Source: Inhella inkyongensis
GTDB lineage: Bacteria; Pseudomonadota; Gammaproteobacteria; Burkholderiales; Burkholderiaceae_C
Assembly (NCBI RefSeq): GCF_005952805.1
Contig: NZ_CP040709.1
Span: 1,922,001-1,986,000 of the forward strand
Direction: 5' to 3'
DNA: 64,000 bases
Shown here one piece after another: positions 54,468 through 63,178 of the stretch (positions within the stretch are counted from its first letter, which is position 1; each line of letters starts with the position of its first letter). A program made the translations under genes and the position numbers. Below the pieces are notes generated by a model. The model worked only from the letters and a program-made list of their open reading frames with translations, had not been told where the DNA came from and did no database searches.

Positions 54468-55244
54468 ATGCGATCGATTCGAATCTTGGTGCTGGCCTTG
54501 GCCAGCAGTTGCGGCGGGGTCTGGGCGGCGGCGATCCCGGGTGATCTGGTCATCCAAGCCAGCTCCTCGTTTGACCTGGACGCCAGTACCGATGCCGCCA
54601 ATGGCGGCGTGCAGAGTGGCAGCCTGAACCGCATCGTCGGCGGTGTGGCCGGCTCGATGGCCATGGCCGGCAGCTGGCAGGCGGGCGGCAGCTTCGGTCC
54701 GGGCAGCTTTTTGCTGACCCAGACCGGCGATGGTGTGGGCGCCAGTTCAAGCATCGGTGGCACGGTGGTGGATGCCACGGCCGGCAAGCTCTGGGGCGAC
54801 TACAGCTTTGCGCTGACCAACAACTCGGCCACCACCACCTACTCGGTGCTGTTCCGTGCCACCGTCAGCAGCAGCGCCTCGGCCAGCGGCGCTGACGCCT
54901 ATTCCTACGCCAATGTCAGCGCACTGGAGAACTTCAACGAGTTCTGGTTTCACAACCGGCAGGTGGACACCCTGAACCCCGGCAACAACACCGGCCTGAC
55001 CGGCACGGCGTTGGCGACGTTCGTGGTGACCTTGCTCCCTGGTGCCAGCTACAGCTTTGATGTGGAACACAGCCATGTGGGCGGTGTGTTTGCACAAGGG
55101 GCGTTCTCCGGCAGCCTGGACGGTTTCTTCTCCATCGACACCGTGCGCAGTTCGGGCGGCCCGCCCAATCCCGTACCGGTGCCGGGCGCCTTGGCTTTGA
55201 GCTTGCTGGGGTTGGGCTTGCTGGCTCAGCGGCGTCGGGTTTGA
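54468..55244 (+). CDS. PEP-CTERM sorting-domain protein
   Basis: A 258-aa exported protein. A signal peptide (residues 1-21, LALASSCGGVWAAA) precedes a low-complexity Ser/Ala/Gly/Thr-rich beta domain of about 200 residues. The C-terminal tripartite sorting signal is PVPVPGALALSLLGLGLLAQ, a hydrophobic helix followed by RRRV. PEP-CTERM proteins are processed by the EpsH/XrtA exosortase and released into or attached to the exopolysaccharide layer. The motif here is V-P-G rather than the strict P-E-P, a common variant. No function is deducible for the body. A ribosome site (CAGGAG) precedes the ATG. Confidence 0.85.
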   Translation: MRSIRILVLALASSCGGVWAAAIPGDLVIQASSSFDLDASTDAANGGVQSGSLNRIVGGVAGSMAMAGSWQAGGSFGPGSFLLTQTGDGVGASSSIGGTVVDATAGKLWGDYSFALTNNSATTTYSVLFRATVSSSASASGADAYSYANVSALENFNEFWFHNRQVDTLNPGNNTGLTGTALATFVVTLLPGASYSFDVEHSHVGGVFAQGAFSGSLDGFFSIDTVRSSGGPPNPVPVPGALALSLLGLGLLAQRRRV

Positions 55245-55269
55245 TCGCACTTTTCACAAAGGAATAGTC

Positions 55270-55875
55270 ATGAAAACGAATGCTTTGCGCGCCTTGGTTT
55301 TGTGCGGATTGGGCCTGGGAACGACCCTGCCCAGCCTGGCTTGCAGCGGCGAACCCGTGATGGGAATGATCTGCACCACCGCGGCGAACTTCTGCCCGCG
55401 CGGCACGCTGGAGGCCAATGGGGCCTTGCTGGCGATTGCCCAGAACACCGCTTTGTTCTCCCTGCTGGGCACGAACTACGGCGGCGATGGCCGCGTCACC
55501 TTCGGCCTTCCCGACCTGCGGGGGCGTTCAATGGTGGGCGCCGGTATGGGGCCTGGGCTGACACCCATGACGCAGGGCGAAGCGTCGGGCTCCGAGAACA
55601 TCACTCTGACGCTGAATCAGATGCCGATGCACACCCACACTGCGGTACAGCGCGGCACGGCCAGCGCCGGCAACACCGACAGTCCCAGCGGCGCGGTTCC
55701 CGCCAAGCTGGCGCGTTCCAATAACTACAGCAGCGGCGCGGCCGACGCCAATATGGGTGCCAACAGCATCACCGTGGGGGCGGCGGGCGGCAGCCAGCCG
55801 GTGGCCATTCGCAATCCCTATCTGGTGCTCAAGCACTGTGTGGTGAGCGAGGGCATTTACCCGTCGCGCCCGTAA
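55270..55875 (+). CDS. Phage tail collar domain protein (microcystin-dependent-protein-like)
   Basis: A 201-aa protein with signal peptide (ALVLCGLGLGTTLPSLAC) and then the tail-collar layout: GMICTTAANFCPRGTLEANG, ALFSLLGTNYGGDGRVTFGL followed by PDLRGRSMVGAG, then MPMHTHTA and a C-terminal RNPYLVLKHCVV. Proteins of this type are known as MdpB-like or tail-fibre-tip-like and are often found beside cell-surface genes. The domain forms trimers in phages; the role of exported single-domain versions is unknown. It lies 25 bp after the PEP-CTERM gene and is likely co-transcribed with it. A terminator follows. Confidence 0.85.
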   Translation: MKTNALRALVLCGLGLGTTLPSLACSGEPVMGMICTTAANFCPRGTLEANGALLAIAQNTALFSLLGTNYGGDGRVTFGLPDLRGRSMVGAGMGPGLTPMTQGEASGSENITLTLNQMPMHTHTAVQRGTASAGNTDSPSGAVPAKLARSNNYSSGAADANMGANSITVGAAGGSQPVAIRNPYLVLKHCVVSEGIYPSRP

Positions 55876-55890
55876 ATCCCGCGACGCCTC

Positions 55891-55919
55891 AAAAGGGGTG
55901 GCCGAGGCCACCCTTTTTT
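55891..55919 (+). terminator. Intrinsic terminator between convergent genes
   Basis: Stem GGGTGGCC (55896-55903)/GGCCACCC (55906-55913) followed by six T (55914-55919), directly after the tail-collar gene. The AAAA at 55891-55894 gives a short T run on the other strand, so it may also end the minus-strand rlmN-like transcript, whose stop codon is at 55919-55921. Confidence 0.85.
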
Positions 55920-56956
55920 CATTGTGCCGGCCGATGCAGCTTGATGGGGCGCTCGGCCTGGATGCGCGCCCGCAACTGGCCGCAGCCGCCTTCCACATCC
56001 TGGCCGGCCGAGTCGCGCAGCTTGGTCAGGATGCCGCGCTGGTGCAGGCGGCGCACCATGTCGCGGCAGGCCTCCCATTCGGGCCGCTCAAAAGGCAGGC
56101 CCTCCACCCGGTTGAAGGGGATCAGATTCAGCACCCCGTAGCGCCCACCCAGCAGGGCCACGATCTCGTCGTCTTCGGCATCGTTGACGCCGGCCAGCAG
56201 GGTCCATTGGTACTGGACGGGGTAGCCGCTGGCGCGGCCGTAGGCGTCGGCTCGCCCCACCAGCTCCTGAGGGCTCAGACGGGGGGCACGCGGTAGCAAC
56301 TGCTGGCGCAGCGCGGCGCGCGTGGTGTGCAGTGAAAGGGCCAGGGCCGGCTTGACGCTGGCCGAGGCCAGGCGTTCGAAGGCCCGCTCGTCGCCCACGG
56401 TGGAGAACACCAGGCTCTTGTGGCCGATGCCGCCCTCCGTGCCCAGCACCTGAATGGCCTCCAACACCGCTTCGAGGTTGTGCGAGGGCTCGCCCATGCC
56501 CATGAAGACCACCTTGTTGACGGCCCGCAAGCCGCGCGCCGCCGCCACCTGGGCCAGGATCTCGCCGGTGCTGAGCTGCCGGATCAGGCCGCCGGTGCCC
56601 GTCATGCAAAAGCCGCAACCCACCGCACAGCCGACCTGAGACGACACGCACAGACCCCAGGCCTTGTCGCGCTGCGGCAAGAGCACCGCCTCGACCGACT
56701 GCCCGTCCTTGAGCGTGAACAGCAGGCGCTCCGAGCCATCGGCGGCCGGCTCCCGGGTGTGCAGGCTCACCAAACCCTGCCATTCGGCCATCAGGCCGGG
56801 CAGGGCCTCGCGCAGGGCCTTGGGCAAAAAATGTTCGAGGGCTTTGCGGCCCTGGGTGAGCGGGATGGCCTGCAGCCAGTGGCGCAGCACCCGGCTGCGG
56901 TGCTGGGGCAGGGCGCCGAGTTCGGCAAATCGGGCATCAAGATCGGCGAGCTGCAT
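55919..56956 (-). CDS. RlmN-like radical SAM rRNA methyltransferase
   Basis: A 345-aa radical SAM enzyme of the RlmN/Cfr family, which methylates an adenine of 23S rRNA (A2503) and, for RlmN, tRNA. The cluster motif is CAVGCGFC (CxxxCxxC) in SSQVGCAVGCGFCMTGTGG. It is followed by VVFMGMGEPSHNLEAVLEAI, SLVFSTVGDERAFERL, ALSLHTTRAALRQQLLPRAP and NLIPFNRVEG, and there is a conserved Cys near the C-terminus (EGGCGQLR). Start ATG 56956 is chosen because the N-terminal domain begins there; the upstream frame is Arg/Trp-rich and overlaps the 57001 gene. It may be a second copy in addition to a housekeeping rlmN elsewhere (inference). Confidence 0.87.
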   Translation of the reverse strand: MQLADLDARFAELGALPQHRSRVLRHWLQAIPLTQGRKALEHFLPKALREALPGLMAEWQGLVSLHTREPAADGSERLLFTLKDGQSVEAVLLPQRDKAWGLCVSSQVGCAVGCGFCMTGTGGLIRQLSTGEILAQVAAARGLRAVNKVVFMGMGEPSHNLEAVLEAIQVLGTEGGIGHKSLVFSTVGDERAFERLASASVKPALALSLHTTRAALRQQLLPRAPRLSPQELVGRADAYGRASGYPVQYQWTLLAGVNDAEDDEIVALLGGRYGVLNLIPFNRVEGLPFERPEWEACRDMVRRLHQRGILTKLRDSAGQDVEGGCGQLRARIQAERPIKLHRPAQ

Positions 56957-57000
56957 GGGGCGGATTGTCGGCGCAGCCTCTGCGGCCCCTTGAACGACGC

Positions 57001-57687
57001 TCAGTCGCCCCCGTCGCCTCCACTGCCGTCGCCACCATCCGCACCGCCGCGGTCGTTGGCGTTGCCGCCCGCATCGCTGCGCTCCGAACTCCAGGTCCCG
57101 CCATCCCCACCGCCGCAAGCCAATGCGCTGCCGCAATGGGTGTCGCCGCGATCCCGGCTGAGCAGGCTGCAATCCGGCACGTAGCGGTAGCCCCCCACGA
57201 TGCCCAGCTCAGCGTCCAGTGCGAACAGCAGGGGCAGGGCAGTCGGCCGGTGGGGGTCAATGCTCTGTTCATTGCAGGCGCCCAGCCAGGCCCGGCGCAA
57301 GCCCTGATGCAAATGCCGTGTGGACTGGCCTTTGGGCAGGCTTTCGGCCGGGGTGTGGTGCAGCATGCGTCCAAAGGCACGCTGGCAGAAGCTGGCGTAG
57401 GCGCGGGTGTCGAGGATGAAGGCGTGCCAGGCGGCATCCACGGCCTTGCTGGGCATGGCCACGAAGCGCCCCGACGCGCGGGCGCAAATGCGGAAGTACT
57501 GGCGCAGGCCGTCTGCCACGCGCTCACGGTCCGCCGCACTCCAGTCCGGATGGGCCTGCTGCAGCTGGGTCAGCACGCTGCGCGGCAGCTGGGCCTGGCT
57601 GATGAAGTTCAGGCGCCAGCCCCGGCGCCAGTGCAGGAAGGCTGCGGCGGCCAGGACCAGCATGAGCAGGAAGAGGGCGACTTTCAT
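57001..57687 (-). CDS. Membrane-anchored glycine-rich domain protein (GRDP/DUF1399-like)
   Basis: A 228-aa protein with an N-terminal TM anchor (VALFLLMLVLAAAAFLHW). A soluble domain carries MPSKAVDAAWHAFILDTRAY followed by ASFC, similar to the P-x-x-x-D-x-x-WH-x-x-I-L-D-T signature of glycine-rich domain-containing proteins. The tail is made of Gly/Asp repeats (last ~40 residues, GGADGGDGSGGDGGD). Such proteins usually have a Cys/Gly-rich tail; two Cys occur just before it (PDCSLL, HCGSALACGGG). Function unknown. Its 3' end lies 44 bp upstream of the RlmN-like gene on the same strand. Confidence 0.7.
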   Translation of the reverse strand: MKVALFLLMLVLAAAAFLHWRRGWRLNFISQAQLPRSVLTQLQQAHPDWSAADRERVADGLRQYFRICARASGRFVAMPSKAVDAAWHAFILDTRAYASFCQRAFGRMLHHTPAESLPKGQSTRHLHQGLRRAWLGACNEQSIDPHRPTALPLLFALDAELGIVGGYRYVPDCSLLSRDRGDTHCGSALACGGGDGGTWSSERSDAGGNANDRGGADGGDGSGGDGGD

Positions 57688-57765
57688 GTCTGCTTCTTGT
57701 TGTTCTTCATGCGGCGCATGCTGTCGGGCTCGTGTGACGGCTTGGTGACAGAGAAAGCCGTGTAC

Positions 57766-58650
57766 TCAGCCCGGGCTCAAGCCCCCCAGGCGATTGAGCG
57801 CGGCCTGCGAGCCCACCTCGCCGCAGACCTTGGCGTCCAGGCCGCGCAGGCGCAGCCGGCCGGCCAGGCCCGCGGTACTGGCGGCCTCCAGCAGCCAGGA
57901 GCCGAAGCCGCCGTCGCTGAGGTGGTCTTCCAGCGCGATGACTTCATTGAAGGCGGCAATCTGCTCGGCCTGCAGGGCCTTGGCGGCAATGCCCCAAAGC
58001 GGCAGGCTGTAGACGGCGCAGTCTTCGTGCCCCGGTTGCTGCGCCCAGGCCAGGGCGGCCGCCAGGGCCGCACCGGTGCTTAAAAGCGCGCGCCGTGGGT
58101 TTGCCGGGCCTTGGATGCGCAGCCAACGGCCGGCCTCCAAGGCAGGCGGGTTGGCATGCAGGGCGGGTTCACCCGCCTTGCCCAAGCGCAAATAGCTGGG
58201 GCCAGGTTGGCGGACCAGATGGCGCAGACAGGCCCGCACTTCCATCGGGCAGCCGGGGGCGGCAATCGTCATGCCGGGCAGGGTGCGCACAAGCGCGTAG
58301 TCCTGCACCGCATGGTGGCTGTAGCCCAGATTGCCGTAAGCCAGACCACCGCCGACGCTGACCACCGTGACCGGCAGGCCGTGATACGCCACGTCGTTGC
58401 GCAATTGCTCGGCGCAGCGGAAGGTGGGGAAGTTGGCAATCGAGTAGGTGAAGACGTGAAAGCCCTCGCTGGCCAGGCCGGCCGCCAGACCGGTCATGTT
58501 CTGTTCGGCCACACCGGCGTTGAAGAAGCGCTGCGGGAATTCCTGCTCGAAGGCTTCGACCACGGAGTAGCCGAGGTCGCCGACCACCAGTGCGATGTGG
58601 GGGTTGCTGCGCGCCAGCGCGCACAGCTCATCAATGAAGGCGTTACGCAT
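57766..58650 (-). CDS. Transketolase-like protein, C-terminal (pyrimidine/C) subunit
   Basis: A 294-aa protein corresponding to the Pyr and C-terminal domains of transketolase. It includes GDLGYSVVEAF, FFNAGVAEQNMTGLAAGLAS with the Glu that activates thiamine diphosphate, SHHAVQDYALVRTLPGMTIA and SYLRLGKAGEP. The N-terminal half is encoded by the gene just upstream (overlap of 8 bp), so the two chains form a heteromeric TPP enzyme that moves a two-carbon unit. Split transketolases in sugar clusters usually do not serve the pentose pathway. Start ATG 58650 (MRNAFIDEL) is preferred over GTG 58662. Confidence 0.87.
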   Translation of the reverse strand: MRNAFIDELCALARSNPHIALVVGDLGYSVVEAFEQEFPQRFFNAGVAEQNMTGLAAGLASEGFHVFTYSIANFPTFRCAEQLRNDVAYHGLPVTVVSVGGGLAYGNLGYSHHAVQDYALVRTLPGMTIAAPGCPMEVRACLRHLVRQPGPSYLRLGKAGEPALHANPPALEAGRWLRIQGPANPRRALLSTGAALAAALAWAQQPGHEDCAVYSLPLWGIAAKALQAEQIAAFNEVIALEDHLSDGGFGSWLLEAASTAGLAGRLRLRGLDAKVCGEVGSQAALNRLGGLSPG

Positions 58651-59449
58651 CTCCGACCTCACCCAAGGCCTCGGTCAACTGCGCGTCATTCGGGCTGCGG
58701 TAATGCCAGGCCACGCTGTCCTCCATGAAACTGACGCCTTTGCCTTTCGTTGTGCGCGCGATGACGACCAAGGGTTGGTGCGGGTGAGGGCGGTTCAGCG
58801 CCTCGCGCAGCGCCTGCGGGTCATGGCCATCGATCTCGGCCACGGCCGCGCCAAAGGCTTTGAACTTGTCGGCCAGCGGCTCCAGGCGCAGGGTCTGGTC
58901 CACCGTGGTCAGGCTTTGCAGGCCGTTGGCGTCGACGATCACGCTCAAACTCCCGAGCCGATGGTGGGCGGCAAACATCAGCGCCTCCCAATTCGAGCCT
59001 TCGTCCCATTCGCCGTCGCTGGTCAGCACCACGGTGCGCCAGCTGTTGCCCTGGGTCTGGGCGGCCAGGGCCTTGCCGACGCCGAAGGGCAGGGCGTGGC
59101 CCAGGCTGCCGGTGCTGAACTCCACGCCCGGCACCTTGTGCGAAATGTGGTTCATCAGCCGGGCGAAGTCCTGGCCATAGGTCCCCAGCTCGTCCACCGG
59201 GAAGAAGCCGCGCTCGGCCAGGGCGGCGTAGACGACCACGCAGGCATGGCCCTTGGAGAGCAGGAAGCGGTCGCGCTCGGGCCAGCCCGGATCCTCGGCG
59301 CGGACCTTCAGCCAGCCGCCCTCGGGGGCATAGAGCAGGGCGACGATGTCGGCGATCGAGAGCGCCGAGCCGATGTGGCTGGCTCGTGCCCCATGCACCA
59401 TGCGCAGGGCATGGGCGCGGATGCGGCGGGCGAACGCTGTGGGCTTCAT
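58643..59449 (-). CDS. Transketolase-like protein, N-terminal (TPP-binding) subunit
   Basis: A 268-aa protein corresponding to the PP domain of transketolase: RMVHGARASHIGSALSIADI (substrate His), FLLSKGHACVVVYAALAERG, FSTGSLGHALPFGVGKALAA and the TPP-Mg motif LTSDGEWDEGSNWEALMFAA followed by VIVDANGLQ (GDG-like...N). It pairs with the C-terminal subunit gene (overlapping). In this CDP-deoxysugar operon the pair may add a two-carbon branch to a keto-sugar, or supply a precursor; this is inference from context. Start ATG 59449 gives the usual N-terminus. Confidence 0.87.
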   Translation of the reverse strand: MKPTAFARRIRAHALRMVHGARASHIGSALSIADIVALLYAPEGGWLKVRAEDPGWPERDRFLLSKGHACVVVYAALAERGFFPVDELGTYGQDFARLMNHISHKVPGVEFSTGSLGHALPFGVGKALAAQTQGNSWRTVVLTSDGEWDEGSNWEALMFAAHHRLGSLSVIVDANGLQSLTTVDQTLRLEPLADKFKAFGAAVAEIDGHDPQALREALNRPHPHQPLVVIARTTKGKGVSFMEDSVAWHYRSPNDAQLTEALGEVGDA

Positions 59450-59459
59450 GGAGTGGCTT

Positions 59460-60392
59460 TCATTCCGCGTCCAGCAGCTCGGCAATCAGTGCGGCGTGCG
59501 CCTGGCGGTGCAAAAAGGCGTAGTTCGTCTCCACCGTCTCATCCGTGACGACCTCGATTTCGCGCAGCCCATACTCGCCCACGCCCCAGCAGCCATAGCC
59601 CAGCCCGGCGAAGAAGGCGATCACGTCGTTCGGGTGGTAGCCAAAGGGCGCGCTCCATTTGCGCAGCAGCTCGGTGAAGACGCGCGGTTTGTGGCTGGCC
59701 AGCAGTTCGCGGCCGCCCTGGAAGACCAGCAACTCGGCGCCCTCCACATCGCATTTGATGAAGTCCGGGCTGGCGCCGGTGTTCTGGGCCCAGGCATCGA
59801 GCGTCAGCGCCAGGCCAGTGATGCGCCTCGCATCGCTGCGTGCCGCCACATTGCGCAAGGACGCATTGGTGCCGTTCTCGGGGGCGATGAAGAACTCAAA
59901 GCTGCCACTTTCGTTCGAGAGTCCGTGGGCATAGCAGCGCACTCGCTCGCCCAGGGCGTTGAGCGCCACATTGCGGCTTAGGAACTCGAAGCTCAGCGGC
60001 AGGGGCTCGAAGGCGTGCACGTTGGCCGTGGGTTCTCGCTGCGCCAATCTCAAGGCGTGATAGCCGATGTTGGCGCCGATGTCCAAGATGCACTTGGCGC
60101 CTGCTGCCAGGCGGTTCATCAGCGCGGACTCTTCGGGTTCGTAGGCGCCGAAGTTCAGGGTCTCGAGCGGCGCCACGCGGGCTTCGTTCGCCGGGCACCA
60201 CAGGGCCACGGCCTCGTCGCCCATCACGTAGCGAATGCCCTCGCCATCGATCAGGATCTGGTGCACCTCGCTCTTGATCAGCGGCGGGATCAGCGCAAAG
60301 AGCTGCTGGTGAACCTGGTTGGCCTGCGCAATGAAGTCGGCCTTGCTCAAGGTGCCGGCCTCGTACTGGGCCTGCAGATCGGTCAGATTCAT
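59460..60392 (-). CDS. FkbM family methyltransferase
   Basis: A 310-aa SAM-dependent methyltransferase of the FkbM family. Motif I is CILDIGANIGYHALRLAQRE, motif II VHAFEPLPLSFEFLSRNVAL. The FkbM hallmark follows, with DFIKCDVEGAELLVFQGGRE and KPRVFTELLRKW. A ~100-residue N-terminal helical extension (LQAQYEAGTLSKADFIAQAN) precedes it. FkbM enzymes O-methylate sugars or polyketides; here a sugar of the surface glycan is the likely target. Start ATG 60392 overlaps the epimerase stop (ATGA). Confidence 0.87.
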   Translation of the reverse strand: MNLTDLQAQYEAGTLSKADFIAQANQVHQQLFALIPPLIKSEVHQILIDGEGIRYVMGDEAVALWCPANEARVAPLETLNFGAYEPEESALMNRLAAGAKCILDIGANIGYHALRLAQREPTANVHAFEPLPLSFEFLSRNVALNALGERVRCYAHGLSNESGSFEFFIAPENGTNASLRNVAARSDARRITGLALTLDAWAQNTGASPDFIKCDVEGAELLVFQGGRELLASHKPRVFTELLRKWSAPFGYHPNDVIAFFAGLGYGCWGVGEYGLREIEVVTDETVETNYAFLHRQAHAALIAELLDAE

Positions 60393-61396
60393 GCCTCGCT
60401 CCGGCGGATGTGTTCGATGAAACGGGTGAAGCCCTCGCGCGCCCCGATTTGCGGCTGCCAGCCCAAGGCTTGCAGGCGGCCGATATCGGGCACCAGCCGA
60501 TTGAAGGGGCTGGGCAGGTAGCCGCCCGGCGGAGGCCGCTGCTCCAGCCGGGTGGGCAGGCCGAGGTCTTGGCCAATCGAGACCAGCAACTCGGCCAGTT
60601 CCCTGACCGATAGCTCGGCCTGCGGATTGGCCAGGTTGTAGGGCGTGGCGGGTTGGCCCTTGAGCAGCACGGTCAGCAGGCCCTCCACCGCATCGTCGGC
60701 GTAGCAAAAGGCGCGGCGGGCGCTGCCGTCGCTGGTCATCACCAGGGGCATTCCACGCGCTACGGCGAAGGCGAAGTCGGCAAACACGCGGCCGTCTTCG
60801 GCGGTTAGGCCCGGGCCATAGGTATGGAAGGGCCGCACGATGTAGGTGGGCAGTCCGTGCTGCTGGTGCCAGGCCACGCACAGGGTCTCGCCCAGGCGCT
60901 TGCTCTCGGCATAGCAGGCGCGCAGCGAGGCGCAGTCAACCCGGCCGCCGTCGGTCTCTGCCAGCGCCGTCTCGGAGCTGACCGTGCCATAGACCTCGGA
61001 GCTGGACACGAAGACAAAGCCCTTGGCGCCGGCGGCTTGGGCCGCTTGCAAGAGCGCGGCCGTGCCGACGGCATTGGGCATCAGGGTGCCCACGGGGTCA
61101 CTGCCGTAAAAGCGCGGGCTGGCCTGGGCAGCGGCGTGGATCACCTGGTCCACCGGCCCGCCCAGGTCCGGCACGGCGATGCGGTTCAGGTCCCATTCCA
61201 GGAACTCCACGGCAGGCGCGATGTCGGCCAAGCGGCTGCGGGCCCGTGCCGCGTTGCGCACCAGGGCCACGATGCGTGTGCCTGGCAGGGTGGCCAAACG
61301 GCGCGCCAGGGCGCCCCCCAGAAAGCCGGCCGCGCCGCTGATGAGGATGCGCTGGCCCGCCAGGGACTGCAGATCAAGCGGCGCAGCAAGGCTCAC
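60389..61396 (-). CDS. NAD-dependent epimerase/dehydratase (extended SDR)
   Basis: A 335-aa extended short-chain dehydrogenase: ISGAAGFLGGALARRLATLP (NAD binding), FVSSSEVYG (catalytic Ser/Thr strand), CYAESKRLGETLCVAWHQ (YxxxK) and IVRPFHTYGPG. In an operon with CDP-glucose 4,6-dehydratase and the E1-type dehydrase, it may be the final reductase or epimerase making a CDP-3,6-dideoxyhexose (abequose/paratose synthase role), but sequence motifs do not fix this. Coupled on both sides by ATGA-type overlaps (61393-61396 and 60389-60392). Confidence 0.85.
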   Translation of the reverse strand: MSLAAPLDLQSLAGQRILISGAAGFLGGALARRLATLPGTRIVALVRNAARARSRLADIAPAVEFLEWDLNRIAVPDLGGPVDQVIHAAAQASPRFYGSDPVGTLMPNAVGTAALLQAAQAAGAKGFVFVSSSEVYGTVSSETALAETDGGRVDCASLRACYAESKRLGETLCVAWHQQHGLPTYIVRPFHTYGPGLTAEDGRVFADFAFAVARGMPLVMTSDGSARRAFCYADDAVEGLLTVLLKGQPATPYNLANPQAELSVRELAELLVSIGQDLGLPTRLEQRPPPGGYLPSPFNRLVPDIGRLQALGWQPQIGAREGFTRFIEHIRRSEA

Positions 61397-61788
61397 AGCG
61401 GCAGCGACTCGTATTTGTGGCGCAGCTCCAGATAGATGCTGCGGCAGTGCTCAAAGTACTCGCGCTCTTCGCGCTCTTGCTCGCGGGCCGCAAAGGCCGT
61501 CTCGGCCGGCGTGGCCTCATCCACTTGCACCACTTCGATGCTGACCCGGTCGCCCACGCCCAAGCCGTCCTGGTGCAGCCAGCGGGGGTGTTCTTCCGAT
61601 TCTTGGGGGCCGCGGCGGGTCAAGCCGCCGAGGGTTAGAAAGATGTCCAGCGGCTCTTTCTCAGGGTCAACCTGGCTGCGCGGGCCCAAGGGGCCGGTGC
61701 AGCTGAGGATGGCGTTGAGCACGCCCAGGTCGTCGCCGGCGGCCAGCACCGGGGTTTGGTGGTTGATCTGTACCTTCAGGCCAATCAT
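61393..61788 (-). CDS. Hypothetical protein in CDP-sugar operon (131 aa)
   Basis: A 131-aa soluble protein I do not recognise. It begins MIGLKVQINHQTPVLAAGDD, includes IFLTLGGLTRRGPQESEEHP and VGDRVSIEVVQVDEATPAET, and ends in a charged helix (REQEREEREYFEHCRSIYLE). The ATG at 61788 lies 7 bp after the stop of the rfbH-like gene. An in-frame TTG at 61812 would overlap that gene. Tight coupling on both sides means it is surely translated. A role in the sugar pathway is only suggested by position. Confidence 0.7.
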   Translation of the reverse strand: MIGLKVQINHQTPVLAAGDDLGVLNAILSCTGPLGPRSQVDPEKEPLDIFLTLGGLTRRGPQESEEHPRWLHQDGLGVGDRVSIEVVQVDEATPAETAFAAREQEREEREYFEHCRSIYLELRHKYESLPL

Positions 61789-61795
61789 CTTGCGG

Positions 61796-63178
61796 TCAAA
61801 GTCCAAGTCCAAAAAAGAGTTCGATGCGCTGAGCGATGTAGTTCAGCTTGGCCTCATCCAGTCCGGGGTGCACGCCGATCCAGAAGGTGCCCTTCATCAC
61901 CGCGTCGGTGTTGGGCAAATCGCCCACGCAGCGGAAGGTCTGGCTCTGCATATAGGGCTGACGCGTGAGGTTGCCCGCGAACAGCAGGCGCGAGCCGATG
62001 GCGTCTTGGTCCAGATAGCGCAGCAGGTCCACGCGCTGTACGCCGCTCTCGGGCTTGAGGTGGATGGGGAAGCCAAACCAGCTGGGCTCGCTGTGCTCTG
62101 TCGCCTCGGGCAGCAGCAGCCACTCGCGGCAGCTCTGCAGGCGTTGCTTCAAGAAATCGAAGTGCTTGCGCCGGGTGGCGATGAAGTGCTCCAGCCGGTC
62201 CATTTGCGCCAGTGCGCAGGCGGCCTGCATGTCCGAGATCTTCAGGTTGTAGCCGTTGTGGCTGTAGATGTATTTGTGGTCATAGCCCTGGGGCAGGGCG
62301 CCCAGGCGCCAGTCAAAGCGCTTGCCGCAGGTGTTGTCCTTGCCCGGCGGGCAGTAGCAGTCGCGGCCCCAGTCGCGGAAAGACTCCGCAATGCGCCGCA
62401 GCTCGGGGTCGCGGGTGAACACCGCGCCGCCCTCGCCCATGGTGATGTGGTGGGCCGGGTAAAAGCTCAGGGTGGCGATGTCGCCAAAGCTGCCAACCTT
62501 CTGCCCGCGATAGGTGGCGCCCAGCGCGTCGCAGCAGTCCTCGATCAGCCACAGCCCGTGCTGCTTGCAAAAGGCCGTGACGGCATCCAGGTTGAAGGGA
62601 TTGCCCAGCGCGTGGGCAATCATCACGGCCTTCGTCTTGGGGCTGAGCGCGGCCTCCAACTGGCTGACGTCGATGTTGTGCGTGGCCAGGTCCACATCCA
62701 CAAACACCGGCACGGCGCCGAACTGCAGTATGGGGTTGACGGTGGTGGGAAAGCCCGCCGCCACGCCGATGACCTCGTCGCCGGGGCGGATGGCGCGTTC
62801 ACCCAGGCGCGGCGAGGTCAGGGTCTGGAAGGCCACCAGATTGGCCGAGCTGCCCGAATTCACGGTCAGCACATGGGGCACGCCCAGGTAGGCGGCCAGA
62901 CGCAACTCGAACGCAGCGTTGAAGCGCCCGGTGGTGAGCCAGCCGTCCAAGGAGGCATCCACCATGGCCTGCAACTCGGGGGCCCCGATCACCTTGCCGC
63001 TGGGCGGCAGCACGGTCTTGCCGGGCTCGAAGGCGCGCGGTGCCTCGTGCGTGAGTGCCGCGTACTGCGCGACGAGACCGCGGATCTGCTCGCGCAGGGC
63101 GGCGGCCTCCGGGCCCTCGTTGGCGGGCGGGGCCAGGGGCGCGGCGTTCAGATGGGCTTGGGGCTGCATGGGAATCAT
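61796..63178 (-). CDS. rfbH: CDP-4-keto-6-deoxy-D-glucose 3-dehydrase (E1)-like
   Basis: A 460-aa protein of the DegT fold but with the special features of the E1 dehydrase. The usual PLP-Lys is replaced by His in [18 protein letters not shown], and there is a [2Fe-2S] cysteine region [15 protein letters not shown]. Other family blocks are [40 protein letters not shown] and [21 protein letters not shown]1 with PMP removes the C3 hydroxyl of CDP-4-keto-6-deoxyglucose, with an E3 reductase as electron donor, on the way to 3,6-dideoxyhexoses. ATG 63178 overlaps the stop of the rfbG-like gene (ATGA). Confidence 0.93.
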   Translation of the reverse strand: MIPMQPQAHLNAAPLAPPANEGPEAAALREQIRGLVAQYAALTHEAPRAFEPGKTVLPPSGKVIGAPELQAMVDASLDGWLTTGRFNAAFELRLAAYLGVPHVLTVNSGSSANLVAFQTLTSPRLGERAIRPGDEVIGVAAGFPTTVNPILQFGAVPVFVDVDLATHNIDVSQLEAALSPKTKAVMIAHALGNPFNLDAVTAFCKQHGLWLIEDCCDALGATYRGQKVGSFGDIATLSFYPAHHITMGEGGAVFTRDPELRRIAESFRDWGRDCYCPPGKDNTCGKRFDWRLGALPQGYDHKYIYSHNGYNLKISDMQAACALAQMDRLEHFIATRRKHFDFLKQRLQSCREWLLLPEATEHSEPSWFGFPIHLKPESGVQRVDLLRYLDQDAIGSRLLFAGNLTRQPYMQSQTFRCVGDLPNTDAVMKGTFWIGVHPGLDEAKLNYIAQRIELFFGLGL